Below, piece after piece: positions 7,608-16,386 of a DNA stretch of 64,000 nt (the stretch's first letter is position 1; every line of letters starts with the position of its first letter). Under the pieces are notes generated by a model, which saw only the letters and a program-made list of their open reading frames with translations, had not been told where the DNA came from and made no database searches. Origin of the DNA: Staphylococcus succinus (GTDB taxonomy: Bacteria > Bacillota > Bacilli > Staphylococcales > Staphylococcaceae); NCBI RefSeq assembly GCF_029024945.1, contig NZ_CP118976.1, positions 682,001 through 746,000 on the forward strand. The letters run 5' to 3'. Both the position numbers and the translations under genes were made by a program.

Positions 7608-8156
7608 ATGACTACAAAATATTTAGTATATACAGGTTTGATGACAGCGATTATAGCTGTATTAGGTTTTGTACCTGCGATTCCATTACCAATTATGCCA
7701 GTACCTATTGTCTTGCAAAACATAGGCATTTTCTTAGCAGCTATTTTGCTAGGACGTAAATATGGGACATTAAGTGTAATTATCTTATTAATACTTGTTG
7801 CTACTGGATTGCCATTGTTATCTGGCGGACGCGGTGGTATCGGCGTATTTGCAGGACCTTCAGCTGGTTTTTTATTCATGTATCCAGTTGTTGCATATCT
7901 CATTGGTTTAGTTAGAGATTTGTATTTTAAAAAGATTAACTTTATTGTATTATTAATTACAACAATTGTGATTGGGGCAATCTTGCTTGATGTTGTGGGT
8001 ACAATAATCATGGGACTTATTACTAATTTACCAATATCTAAGTCAATCACTTTGTCATTGGTTTTTATACCAGGAGATATTGTAAAGGCGATTATAGCAA
8101 GTTTAGTTGGGAATGTTTTACTTAATCATAGTCGTTTTCAGCAATTGTTAAAATAA
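7608..8156 (+). CDS. bioY: Biotin transporter S component BioY
   Basis: A 182-residue integral membrane protein with about six helices and the BioY hallmarks PAIPLPIMPVPIVLQN near the N terminus, the GGRGGIGVFAGPSAGFL loop and a terminal helix with PGDIVKA. BioY is the substrate-specific component of the biotin ECF transporter. It needs the shared EcfA-EcfA'-EcfT module, which is encoded in this window at 56867-59332. The ATG at 7608 is preferred over GTG 7602 because GAGGAGG ends at 7600. The BirA operator in front confirms the biotin link. Confidence 0.93.
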   Translation: MTTKYLVYTGLMTAIIAVLGFVPAIPLPIMPVPIVLQNIGIFLAAILLGRKYGTLSVIILLILVATGLPLLSGGRGGIGVFAGPSAGFLFMYPVVAYLIGLVRDLYFKKINFIVLLITTIVIGAILLDVVGTIIMGLITNLPISKSITLSLVFIPGDIVKAIIASLVGNVLLNHSRFQQLLK

Positions 8157-8200
8157 AATTCATAAGTATAAGCGTAGGTGATTTGCTAGTGGTGATATCA

Positions 8201-8941
8201 ATGGAAGATATATATCAACAAGGTACTGTTTATAGTTACGATGCTCAAAAAACAATCTATTTAACACCCGAAGAACCGCTTGTATTTGATGTGAATAAAT
8301 GGGCCTATAAACAGATGCCTACGATTAAAACTTGGAAAAAGGATATGCTTAAACAATTTCAATTACATAAACGACAAGGTTCAAATCATTTGGCATTTAC
8401 TTTTCCAGAAAATGAAAGTTTAGAACAGAAATGGATGGATGAATTAAAGTCGGAACACTTTGAATTAGGTATAATGGAGCTATATGCAATTGAAAGTACA
8501 AATATAAAACAAAGATATCATGAACACATAGAAGTGTCATTTGTCCATTCAGGTATATTAGAAGATTATATTGAAATTTATAAGCAATTTGCAGAACCTT
8601 ATGGGAAAGCATATGCGGAAGAAAGTATTAAGATGATAAGAAGTCAATTTAATGATGATCAAAAGTCACGTTTGATAGCATACGATAGAGGCGTACCAGT
8701 AGGTATTTTAGACTTAATTCTTACCGATAAGACGGTAGAAATAGATGGTTTTGGCGTGTTAGAGCGTTATCAAAATAAAGGCATTGGTAGCATTATGCAA
8801 TCTTTTGTTGCAAATGTTGCTGGTGCCAGACCTATCATACTTATTGCAGATGGTGAAGATAGCGCTAAACACATGTATATAAAGCAAGGTTATATCTTTA
8901 TTAGTTTCTGTTATCAAATTTTAAAAGAAAATGTAGATTAA
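8201..8941 (+). CDS. GNAT-family N-acetyltransferase
   Basis: About 246 residues. The C-terminal half is a GNAT fold: VPVGILDLILTDKTVEIDGFGVLERYQNKGIGSIMQ contains beta-4 and the acetyl-CoA pyrophosphate loop Q-N-K-G-I-G-S. The N-terminal half (residues 1-120) is a divergent domain without a clear motif. TTG 8183 and GTG 8189/8192 are in frame upstream, but GGTGAT at 8191-8196 is best placed for ATG 8201. It follows bioY by 44 bases and may be cotranscribed with it. The substrate is unknown. Confidence 0.75.
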   Translation: MEDIYQQGTVYSYDAQKTIYLTPEEPLVFDVNKWAYKQMPTIKTWKKDMLKQFQLHKRQGSNHLAFTFPENESLEQKWMDELKSEHFELGIMELYAIESTNIKQRYHEHIEVSFVHSGILEDYIEIYKQFAEPYGKAYAEESIKMIRSQFNDDQKSRLIAYDRGVPVGILDLILTDKTVEIDGFGVLERYQNKGIGSIMQSFVANVAGARPIILIADGEDSAKHMYIKQGYIFISFCYQILKENVD

Positions 8942-8964
8942 ATAACGTATAGATTTAAAATAAT

Positions 8965-9022
8965 TTAAAGCTGTGAAGGCAACCGAAGGATAATTAATCT
9001 TCTGTTGCTTCCACAGCTTTAA
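8965..9022. terminator. Bidirectional terminator overlapping the fdhD 3' end
   Basis: Imperfect inverted repeat: TTAAAGCTGTG...GGCAAC pairs with GTTGC...CACAGCTTTAA. The right arm lies inside the last codons of fdhD, so the stop codon is in the loop side of the hairpin. It ends the convergent GNAT and fdhD transcripts. Confidence 0.7.
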
Positions 9023-9800
9023 TACGTTCTGCGTGGCTATAGATATTGAAATTACCGTCTCTAATGAAACCAATTGCAGTTATATTTAAATCTTCAGCGA
9101 GGGTAATGGCTAATGTTGTTGGCGCAGATTTTGAAAGGATGATACCAACGCCGATTTTTGCAGCTTTAATTAATATTTCAGACGATATTCGGCCACTAAA
9201 AATGAGTACTTTGTCACGTATTGGAATATGTCTTTGGATACAAAAACCATATAATTTATCTAAAGCGTTATGGCGTCCGATATCTTGTCGATGTTCAAAG
9301 AATGTATCTCCATCACTGATTGCCGCATTATGGAGACCACCAGTTTGTTTGAATATAGTACTAGCACTTTGTAATCTTGTCATCATGTTCACGACTTGAA
9401 GTGGGCTTAAAGTTACTTTAGACATAGAAGTTTTGGCAATAGCGGCATCATTGTGAAAATAAAATTCTCTACTTTTGCCACAACATGAAGCAATCATACG
9501 TTTTGTAGAGTATGTGAATCGATCGTCTAATGTGTGTGTTAATTCCACATGAGCAAAGCCTTTACTATCATCAATTTGAATAGATTTTAAATCAGCGCTT
9601 TTCAGAATGGCTCCTTCAGAGGCTAAGAAACCTAGTACTAATTCTTCTAGGTTGTTTGGACTACAAATAACTGTTGCAAATTCTTCTCCATTGACCATTA
9701 TAGTTAGTGGGAATTCAGTTACATAATGATCTGTAGTGTGAAATAGCTTTCCTTGCTCGTATCTTACAATAGGTTGATTTGTTAATATATCCTCGTTCAT
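8994..9800 (-). CDS. fdhD: Formate dehydrogenase accessory sulfurtransferase FdhD
   Basis: A 268-residue FdhD/NarQ protein. It carries sulfur from the cysteine desulfurase to the molybdenum cofactor of formate dehydrogenase, a step needed for activity. The paired cysteines in MIASCCGKSRE (C106, C107) are the sulfur-carrying motif. TGGLHNAA, EDIGRHNALDKLYG-like and SGRISSEIL.K...GV blocks follow. The start is supported by GAGGTGGG. The gene stands opposite to the modABC/moa genes but belongs to the same molybdoenzyme theme. The formate dehydrogenase gene itself is not in the window. Confidence 0.95.
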   Translation of the reverse strand: MNEDILTNQPIVRYEQGKLFHTTDHYVTEFPLTIMVNGEEFATVICSPNNLEELVLGFLASEGAILKSADLKSIQIDDSKGFAHVELTHTLDDRFTYSTKRMIASCCGKSREFYFHNDAAIAKTSMSKVTLSPLQVVNMMTRLQSASTIFKQTGGLHNAAISDGDTFFEHRQDIGRHNALDKLYGFCIQRHIPIRDKVLIFSGRISSEILIKAAKIGVGIILSKSAPTTLAITLAEDLNITAIGFIRDGNFNIYSHAERIKAVEATED

Positions 9801-9928
9801 ATACCCACCTCACTTTATAATTCACTGTTCATTTTAGCGCATTTCCACCCATAAAAAAAAGAATCAGATTTGATTTTATAGTTAGTGATGAACTGAAATT
9901 ATAGGTATGAACGTAAGAAATTGGTGAA

Positions 9929-9956
9929 TTGAAATAACTATCATTGTTGCTATAAA
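9929..9956 (+). promoter_or_regulatory. galR promoter
   Basis: TTGAAA (9929-9934) and TATAAA (9951-9956) with 16-base spacing, directly upstream of two GTAAAC half-sites. Confidence 0.6.
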
Positions 9957-9968
9957 AATCATATACAG

Positions 9969-9985
9969 GTAAACTTAAAGTAAAC
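9969..9985. promoter_or_regulatory. Candidate GalR operator at galR
   Basis: Two direct GTAAAC elements (9969-9974 and 9980-9985) just past the predicted galR transcription start. The same hexamer recurs three times at the galK promoter, which suggests GalR autoregulation. Inference from repetition only. Confidence 0.5.
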
Positions 9986-10005
9986 AATAGTTAGAGGTGA
10001 GTCGA

Positions 10006-11013
10006 ATGGCAAGTATTAGAGATATCGCGCGAGCAGCAGAGGTGAGTCCAGGTACAGTTTCACGAGTGTTAAATAATGATCCAACACTCTCAGTATCTAA
10101 AACTACAAGACAAAGAATACATGACATCGCTGATAAATTACAATATCAAAAATCATCTAGAAAGAATAAAAGCATACAGATAATCACATATGCTTCAAGA
10201 GCTAAAGAAATGTCGGATCCGTACTATCGGGAGATTCGTTTAGCGATTGAAGCGGAAGTTAAACGATTAAACTTGTCACTTAAGCGTACTATTAGAATAG
10301 ATGGTAATCAATCAGAAGTAGATTTAGCAAAAATTGATAAGGCTGGCGCAATCATTGTTGTAGGGAATTTTTCTCGAGATGCAATAGAAATCCTTAAACA
10401 ACGCAATAAAAATATTATCGTTATTAATAATCCGAATACGCCTAAATCAATAGATGCAGTGTATTCTGATCTTAATCATTCAATGACGCATTTACTTAAT
10501 CAGTTAGGTCAATTGAAGTTATCTAAAATTGCGTATGTCGGCGGTTATCATACTATACGAAATTTGTCAGGTGAGCCATTTTATAATAATACAGATGTCA
10601 GATATGAAGCATATAAAAAATGGTGTAAACAACAACAAATTGAAGATATTTCAATACTTGATGGTTGGGACAAAGAAGATGGAGAACGAGCAGTAAAAGT
10701 ATTAGCGAAGCAACAATCACTGCCAGAAGTGTTTATAGCAGGTAATGACATGGTGGCTATTGGCATTCTACAACAGTTGCAATATGAAAAAGTTACAATT
10801 CCAGATGAAATTAAATTGATTAGTTTTAATGATTTGGAAGTGATTAAGTATACTGTACCTTCCATTAGTAGTGTGCATATACCAGTTGATGAATTTGGCA
10901 GGATAGCAGTTAGAATGGCGGAAGAACGTATCAATAACACACGACGTATTGCAATACATGTGGTGGTAGAAGCACAACTTATTGAGAGAAATACATTTAA
11001 ATCAAACACATAG
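10006..11013 (+). CDS. galR: LacI-family galactose operon repressor GalR
   Basis: About 335 residues. The N-terminal helix-turn-helix SIRDIARAAEVSPGTVSRVLN (residues 3-23) with the LacI hinge helix is followed by a periplasmic-binding-protein-like effector domain, including the FIAGNDMVAIGILQ block typical of GalR/LacI. GTG 9997 is in frame, but AGAGGTGA at 9993-10000 serves ATG 10006. It heads a galR-galK-galE-galT cluster, the order described for S. carnosus and S. xylosus. The likely effector is galactose or a derivative. A separate promoter drives galK. Confidence 0.88.
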   Translation: MASIRDIARAAEVSPGTVSRVLNNDPTLSVSKTTRQRIHDIADKLQYQKSSRKNKSIQIITYASRAKEMSDPYYREIRLAIEAEVKRLNLSLKRTIRIDGNQSEVDLAKIDKAGAIIVVGNFSRDAIEILKQRNKNIIVINNPNTPKSIDAVYSDLNHSMTHLLNQLGQLKLSKIAYVGGYHTIRNLSGEPFYNNTDVRYEAYKKWCKQQQIEDISILDGWDKEDGERAVKVLAKQQSLPEVFIAGNDMVAIGILQQLQYEKVTIPDEIKLISFNDLEVIKYTVPSISSVHIPVDEFGRIAVRMAEERINNTRRIAIHVVVEAQLIERNTFKSNT

Positions 11014-11019
11014 TCTTGT

Positions 11020-11049
11020 TTGACAAAACAATTAGTAAACAAGTAAACT
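11020..11049 (+). promoter_or_regulatory. galKET promoter
   Basis: Consensus TTGACA (11020-11025) with TAAACT (11044-11049) at 18-base spacing. The -10 box is embedded in a GTAAAC operator element. Confidence 0.65.
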
Positions 11050-11065
11050 TTATTTGTGTTTACTT
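11035..11065. promoter_or_regulatory. GalR operator at galK
   Basis: AGTAAACA (11034-11041) followed by an inverted pair AAGTAAAC (11041-11048) and GTTTACTT (11058-11065) separated by 9 bases. The elements overlap the -10 box and transcription start, the usual place for a LacI-type repressor site. Confidence 0.6.
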
Positions 11066-11123
11066 ACTTAAGGGGTCTATTAACTTAATTGAATTATTGA
11101 AACATTAAAGGAGTGGGATTGTT

Positions 11124-12284
11124 ATGTTACAAGCAATGCATCAAAAGTTTGAGTCATTATATGGAGTAAAGGCGGAAGTAAGTGCTTTTGCACCTGGACG
11201 AATCAACCTTATTGGGGAACATACGGATTATAATGGTGGCTATGTTTTTCCTGCGGCCATAGAACTAGGTACTTATGGTCTAGCAAGCAAAAGAGATGAT
11301 CGTATTATACAACTTTATTCAAATAATTTTGAAGATATCGGCATCATTACATTTACTTTGGAGGAATTACGTTTTGATTCTAAGCACGATTGGGCAAATT
11401 ATCCTAAGGGCGTAATTAAATATTTATCTCAAGAATTTGAGCATATTGATTCAGGGTTTGATGTATTAATAGAAGGTAATATTCCTAATGGTGCAAGTCT
11501 TTCTTCTTCAGCTTCAATTGAGTTATTGACAGGTTGGTTAATGAAAGCATTGTTTGGATTAGATTTAGAGCGATTGCAACTGATTCAGATAGGTCAAACT
11601 GTAGAAAATAAATTTATGGGCGTTAATTCAGGTATTATGGACCAATTTATTATTGGCATGGGTAAATCTGAACATGCGATATTGCTTGATACAGCAACTT
11701 TAGCATATGATTATGTCCCTGCGAAGTTCGGTGACTATGTCATTTCAATTATGAATACTAATAAACGTCGGTCATTAACAGAGAGTAAATATAATGAACG
11801 TCGTGCTGAGTGTGAGGATGCATTAGCTGCATTACAACAACAACTTGATATTGATGCTTTAGGGGAATTATCTTTTGAGCAATTTGAGCAACATCAAAAG
11901 TTAATTAAAGATAAGGTTAAATTACGTCGTGCGAGACATGCTGTAACTGAAAATGAACGTACACTAAAAGCACATCAATATTTAAAAGAAAATGATTTTA
12001 GTAGTTTTGGACAATTATTAAATGCATCTCATGCTTCCCTGAAAGTTGATTATGAAGTTACTGGAATTGAATTAGACACGCTAGCTGAAACAGCACAACG
12101 AGTTGAAGGTGTACTAGGTGCGAGGATGACAGGTGCCGGGTTTGCAGGCTGTGCGATTGCATTAGTACATAAAGATAGCATCAAACATTTGGAAGACAAG
12201 GTATCTCACGCGTATAAAGAAAAAATTGGATATTTACCATCATTTTATCATGTAGGTATTAGTGATGGCGTGAAAATATTATAA
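11124..12284 (+). CDS. galK: Galactokinase GalK
   Basis: A 386-residue GHMP kinase that phosphorylates galactose to galactose-1-phosphate with ATP, the first step of the Leloir pathway. All three family motifs are present: GRINLIGEHTDYNGG (residues 25-39, galactokinase signature), PNGASLSSSAS (121-131, ATP-binding loop) and GARMTGAGFAGCAIAL near the C terminus. The ribosome binding site is AAAGGAGTGGG. It is first in the galKET unit, with galE 34 bases on. Confidence 0.96.
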   Translation: MLQAMHQKFESLYGVKAEVSAFAPGRINLIGEHTDYNGGYVFPAAIELGTYGLASKRDDRIIQLYSNNFEDIGIITFTLEELRFDSKHDWANYPKGVIKYLSQEFEHIDSGFDVLIEGNIPNGASLSSSASIELLTGWLMKALFGLDLERLQLIQIGQTVENKFMGVNSGIMDQFIIGMGKSEHAILLDTATLAYDYVPAKFGDYVISIMNTNKRRSLTESKYNERRAECEDALAALQQQLDIDALGELSFEQFEQHQKLIKDKVKLRRARHAVTENERTLKAHQYLKENDFSSFGQLLNASHASLKVDYEVTGIELDTLAETAQRVEGVLGARMTGAGFAGCAIALVHKDSIKHLEDKVSHAYKEKIGYLPSFYHVGISDGVKIL

Positions 12285-12318
12285 AAACGATACTATAAAT
12301 CGAGAGAGGATTTTTAAT

Positions 12319-13320
12319 ATGGCTGTTTTAGTTTTAGGTGGCGCAGGATATATAGGTAGTCACGCGGTAGATCAACTTATTTCTAGAGGATATGACGTCG
12401 TAGTCGTAGATAATTTAGGCACAGGTCATAGACAATCTGTTCATAGAGACGCGAAATTTTATGAAGGAGATATCCGAGACCAAGGGTTTTTAACGCACAT
12501 ATTTACTAATGAATCTATAGAAGGTGTCTTTCATTTTTGCGCGTATTCTTTAGTAGGAGAATCTGTACAAAAGCCGTTAGCGTATTTTAATAATAATGTA
12601 CAAGGTTTGCAAGTTCTACTTGAAGTAATGTATGCACACCAAGTTGAGTATATTATTTTTTCATCAACTGCAGCAGTATATGGAGAACCAGATTCAGTAC
12701 CAATTACAGAAGAAGATTCTAAAACACCGACAAGTCCATATGGTGAAAGTAAGTTAATGATGGAAAAAATGATGCATTGGAGTCACGAAGCCTATGGAGT
12801 AAAATATGCTGCATTACGCTATTTCAATGTAGCTGGTGCTAAAGAAGATGGCACAATTGGCGAGGATCACCGTCCAGAAACGCATCTTATTCCCATTGTA
12901 TTACAAACTGCACTAGGTCAAAGAGATCAAATAACCGTATTTGGAGATGATTATGATACGGAAGATGGTTCATGTATACGTGATTACTTACATGTTGAAG
13001 ATTTGATAGAGGCGCATATTTTAGCATATGAATATTTACAAAATGATGGGGAGCCAGGTGCATTTAACTTAGGTAGTAGTCAAGGGTACTCTGTATTTGA
13101 AATATTAGAAGCAGCTCGTAATGTGACTCAAAAAGAGATTAAAGCTATTGTAGGTGAACGAAGAGCAGGTGATCCAAGTAAATTAGTGGCATCAAGTGAT
13201 AAAGCACGACAATTATTAGGTTGGCAATCAAAACATGACAATATCAATGACATCATTGGATCAGCTTGGCAATGGCATTACCAACATCCAAATGGTTATC
13301 AAGAAGATATGGAGGGGTAA
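12319..13320 (+). CDS. galE: UDP-glucose 4-epimerase GalE
   Basis: A 333-residue short-chain dehydrogenase/epimerase that interconverts UDP-galactose and UDP-glucose with bound NAD. The Rossmann loop is GGAGYIGSH (residues 7-15). The catalytic SSTAAVYG stretch (115-122) and YGESK with Tyr141 and Lys145 are intact. The RYFNVAGA and GDDYDTEDGSCIRDY blocks are typical of GalE. It lies between galK and galT in the operon. UDP-galactose made here also feeds wall and polysaccharide synthesis. Confidence 0.96.
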   Translation: MAVLVLGGAGYIGSHAVDQLISRGYDVVVVDNLGTGHRQSVHRDAKFYEGDIRDQGFLTHIFTNESIEGVFHFCAYSLVGESVQKPLAYFNNNVQGLQVLLEVMYAHQVEYIIFSSTAAVYGEPDSVPITEEDSKTPTSPYGESKLMMEKMMHWSHEAYGVKYAALRYFNVAGAKEDGTIGEDHRPETHLIPIVLQTALGQRDQITVFGDDYDTEDGSCIRDYLHVEDLIEAHILAYEYLQNDGEPGAFNLGSSQGYSVFEILEAARNVTQKEIKAIVGERRAGDPSKLVASSDKARQLLGWQSKHDNINDIIGSAWQWHYQHPNGYQEDMEG

Positions 13321-13323
13321 GAC

Positions 13324-14814
13324 GTGTTATTAAACCAACAATTAGTTCAACAATTTGTATCTCAAGCCGTCATGTATGGAGATTATGAAGTAGAAGATGC
13401 CATATATATTCAAAATCAATTGATCCGTATTTTAAATGCAAGCGGTATAGATAATACTTCAATAGCTACATTAAATGAAAGTGCGACAGCAAACGAGATA
13501 ACGCAATATTGGATACAAAATGCAGTTGATCAAAATTGTATTGAAGATGTATTGTATCAAAGAGAAATTGTTGAAGCACAAATTTTAGATTTAATTACAC
13601 CGCGTCCTTCTGTGGTTAATCGTGAGTTTAATAAAGCTTACAAGGTATCACCTGAAGCGGCCACAGATTACTTTTATACATTATCAAAACGTAATCATTA
13701 TGTGAAAGAAGATGCGATTGCTCATAATATTAATTATGACGTAGAGACAGAATATGGTGACATTGAAATTACAATTAACCTTTCAAAACCAGAAAAAGAT
13801 GCGCAGCAAATTGCACAAGCGAAAGAAGCACCAAGTTCAGATTATCCTCAATGTGCATTATGTGTTGAAAATGAAGGATACGTAGGTTCAGTATTACAAG
13901 CTGCTCGATCAAATCATCGAATCGTTCATTTAATGCTAGGAAATCAGCGATGGGCATTTCAATATTCTCCATATGCCTATTTTAATGAACACAGTATTGT
14001 ATTATCAGAAAGCCATGTACCTATGAAAATCAACCAACAAACTTTCGTTAATTTGTTGGATTTTATTGACCAATTTCCACATTATTTTATAGGTTCAAAT
14101 GCTGATATACCAGTTGTGGGGGGATCTATTTTATCTCATAATCATTACCAATCTGGGAAATATGTCTTTCCTATGGATAATGCTGCTGAAGTTGAAAATT
14201 TTAAGATAGTTGAGTACCCTTCAATTCAAGCGAGTACACTAAATTGGCCGATGAGTGTTATTCGTTTAAAAAGTACAAAGAAAAATGAACTGATTGAAGC
14301 AGCAACATACGTCATGAATCAGTGGAATCAATATACAGACGAAGCAGTTGCAATTAGAGCATATAGCAATAAAGGAGAACGTCATCACACAGTTACACCT
14401 ATTGCAAGATACAGACACCAACAATATGAGCTAGACATTGTCTTGCGTGACAATCAAACCTCAGAGCAATATCCTGATGGTATATTCCATCCACATAAAG
14501 ACGTACAACATATAAAAAAAGAAAACATTGGTCTTATAGAAGTAATGGGCACTGCCATATTACCTGGACGCTTGAAGCAAGAATTGAGACAGGTGAAAAG
14601 ATACTTGTTAGGTGAGTCACAATTAGATATAGGTGTTCACCAACAATGGGCAGAAAAGATGTTGCAGAACTATGATATTAGTAGTTCAAATGTCGACCAA
14701 ATCGTGGATAATGAAGTTGGTTACAAGTTCAAACGTGTATTGGAGGATGCAGGCGTATTTAAAAATACAGACCAAGGACAGCAAGCTTTTAGTCGTTTTA
14801 TTAATAGCTTATAG
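13324..14814 (+). CDS. galT: Galactose-1-phosphate uridylyltransferase GalT (class II)
   Basis: A 496-residue enzyme that exchanges UMP between UDP-glucose and galactose-1-phosphate. It is the long Firmicutes form (about 490-500 residues), distinct from the roughly 350-residue E. coli type. The SILSHNHYQSGKYVFPM region (about residues 264-280) holds the His-rich active site, and a CALC pair lies near residues 177-180. The GTG start is 3 bases after galE, with GGAGGGG overlapping the galE end, so expression is coupled. It closes the operon before a terminator. No galactose permease gene is adjacent. Confidence 0.94.
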   Translation: MLLNQQLVQQFVSQAVMYGDYEVEDAIYIQNQLIRILNASGIDNTSIATLNESATANEITQYWIQNAVDQNCIEDVLYQREIVEAQILDLITPRPSVVNREFNKAYKVSPEAATDYFYTLSKRNHYVKEDAIAHNINYDVETEYGDIEITINLSKPEKDAQQIAQAKEAPSSDYPQCALCVENEGYVGSVLQAARSNHRIVHLMLGNQRWAFQYSPYAYFNEHSIVLSESHVPMKINQQTFVNLLDFIDQFPHYFIGSNADIPVVGGSILSHNHYQSGKYVFPMDNAAEVENFKIVEYPSIQASTLNWPMSVIRLKSTKKNELIEAATYVMNQWNQYTDEAVAIRAYSNKGERHHTVTPIARYRHQQYELDIVLRDNQTSEQYPDGIFHPHKDVQHIKKENIGLIEVMGTAILPGRLKQELRQVKRYLLGESQLDIGVHQQWAEKMLQNYDISSSNVDQIVDNEVGYKFKRVLEDAGVFKNTDQGQQAFSRFINSL

Positions 14815-14830
14815 TATCAATTTAATTTAC

Positions 14831-14882
14831 AAAAGAGATGGGTCAAAATATATTTCGTTTTGGCCAGCTCTTTTGTTTTTTT
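14831..14882 (+). terminator. Terminator after galT
   Basis: Stem AAAAGAG..TGG..CAAAA (from 14831) with TTTTGGCCAGCTCTTTT (to 14874), followed by TTTTT. It isolates the gal operon from modABC. Confidence 0.8.
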
Positions 14883-14922
14883 ATAATTAAGCATATAATA
14901 ATGACCAAAAGGAGTTGCTAAA

Positions 14923-15702
14923 ATGAAAGTTAAATACAGACATATCATATTAGTGGTAGTTGCATTTTGTCTTGTCTTAGCAGGCTGTTCAAGTTCGACC
15001 GATCACAATGCTAAGCATAAAGATAATGAAAAGCAAGAATTGCAAGTATCAGCAGCAGCAAGTTTAACTGATGTTACAAAAGATTTAGAGCAGGCATTTG
15101 AAACAAAGCATAAATCAATTAATGTTACTTTTAATTATGGTGGTTCTGGTGCGTTAAGACAACAAATTGAAAAAGGAGCACCTGTAGATGTACTCATGTC
15201 AGCTAATACGAAAGATGTTGATGCATTAAAAGAACAAAAGAAAGCAAGCTATACATATGAATATGCCAAAAATAAGCTAGTGCTTATTGGAACAAAAGAT
15301 AGTACATATACATCGGTAAAAGATTTAAATGCGAATGATAAATTAGCGATTGGAGAAACTAAATCTGTGCCTGCAGGCAAATATGCTGAACAATATTTGA
15401 GAGCGCATCATCTTTATGACCAAGTAAAAAGTAATTTGGTCTTTGCTAAAGATGTGCGTCAAGTTCTTAATTACGTAGAAAAAGGTAACGCACAATTGGG
15501 TTATGTTTATAAAACAGACTTGTATCAAAGTCAGGAAAATGGAAATAGTAAAGTTAAAGCGCTAAATACTGCAAATTTGAATAACCCAATTATTTATAAG
15601 GCGGCTGCAACGTCAGATAAAAAAACAGCTAAAGCTTGGATAGATTTCCTTAAAACTGACAAAGCTAAAAATATTTTGAAAAAATATCAATTTGAAATCT
15701 AG
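14923..15702 (+). CDS. modA: Molybdate-binding lipoprotein ModA
   Basis: A 259-residue class II periplasmic-type binding protein with a lipobox LAGC (Cys22), so it sits on the outer membrane face. The LQVSAAASLTDV start of the mature domain, FNYGGSGALRQQIEKGAPVDVLMSA and the GK.EVLNYV-like hinge region are ModA hallmarks; the Ser and Ala residues of AASL and GGSG coordinate the oxyanion. The ribosome binding site is AAAGGAGT. modB follows 12 bases on. It feeds the cofactor genes that begin at 17986. Confidence 0.95.
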   Translation: MKVKYRHIILVVVAFCLVLAGCSSSTDHNAKHKDNEKQELQVSAAASLTDVTKDLEQAFETKHKSINVTFNYGGSGALRQQIEKGAPVDVLMSANTKDVDALKEQKKASYTYEYAKNKLVLIGTKDSTYTSVKDLNANDKLAIGETKSVPAGKYAEQYLRAHHLYDQVKSNLVFAKDVRQVLNYVEKGNAQLGYVYKTDLYQSQENGNSKVKALNTANLNNPIIYKAAATSDKKTAKAWIDFLKTDKAKNILKKYQFEI

Positions 15703-15714
15703 GAGGTCCTGATA

Positions 15715-16386
15715 ATGCCAGATATTACACCGTTTTGGATATCGCTCAAAGTAGCAATAATAAGTACGATTATCGTTACTTTTGTCGGTATTTTTATCTC
15801 GAGATGGTTGTATAAAAGGCATGGCTTTTTTGCTAGAGTTTTAGAGAGTATAATTGTTTTACCTATTGTATTACCTCCAACAGTAATGGGATTTATTTTG
15901 CTAATTATATTTTCACCGCGAAATATAATCGGTTCATTTTTCGATAATGTATTACATTTACCTGTCGTATTTACAATGACAGGGGCCATTATAGCATCTG
16001 TAATTGTAAGTTTACCTTTGATGTACCAACATACGGTCCAAGGGTTTCGTAGTATTGATAATAAGATGCTCAATACTGCAAGAACGATGGGGGCAAGCGA
16101 GAGTAAAATATTTTTTGAATTAATTTTACCTTTATCAAAACGATCCATATTATCTGGAGTTATGATGAGTTTCGCACGTGCCATTGGAGAGTTCGGAGCA
16201 ACGCTAATGGTTGCCGGATATATTCCAAATAAAACTAATACGTTACCTTTAGAAATTTATTTTTTAGTAGAACAAGGTAAAGAACATCAAGCTTGGCTTT
16301 GGGTGATTGTGCTTGTTGCATTTGCGATTACAGTGATTGGGACAATTAATGTGTTAAACAAAGACCGTTTTCAGGAGGTAGATTAA
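15715..16386 (+). CDS. modB: Molybdate ABC transporter permease ModB
   Basis: A 223-residue permease with about five membrane helices. The cytoplasmic EAA loop (ARTMGASESKIFFELILPLSKR, near residues 121-142) docks the ATPase, followed by ARAIGEFGATLMVAGYIP, the ModB signature. The ribosome binding site AGGAGG lies in the modA end. modC starts immediately after the stop codon. Confidence 0.95.
   Translation: MPDITPFWISLKVAIISTIIVTFVGIFISRWLYKRHGFFARVLESIIVLPIVLPPTVMGFILLIIFSPRNIIGSFFDNVLHLPVVFTMTGAIIASVIVSLPLMYQHTVQGFRSIDNKMLNTARTMGASESKIFFELILPLSKRSILSGVMMSFARAIGEFGATLMVAGYIPNKTNTLPLEIYFLVEQGKEHQAWLWVIVLVAFAITVIGTINVLNKDRFQEVD

Noticed and set aside
10581..11042. 153-residue minus-strand frame across the 3' half of galR
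   Set aside because: Antisense shadow of galR; no ribosome binding site and Cys/Ser-rich composition typical of shadow frames.
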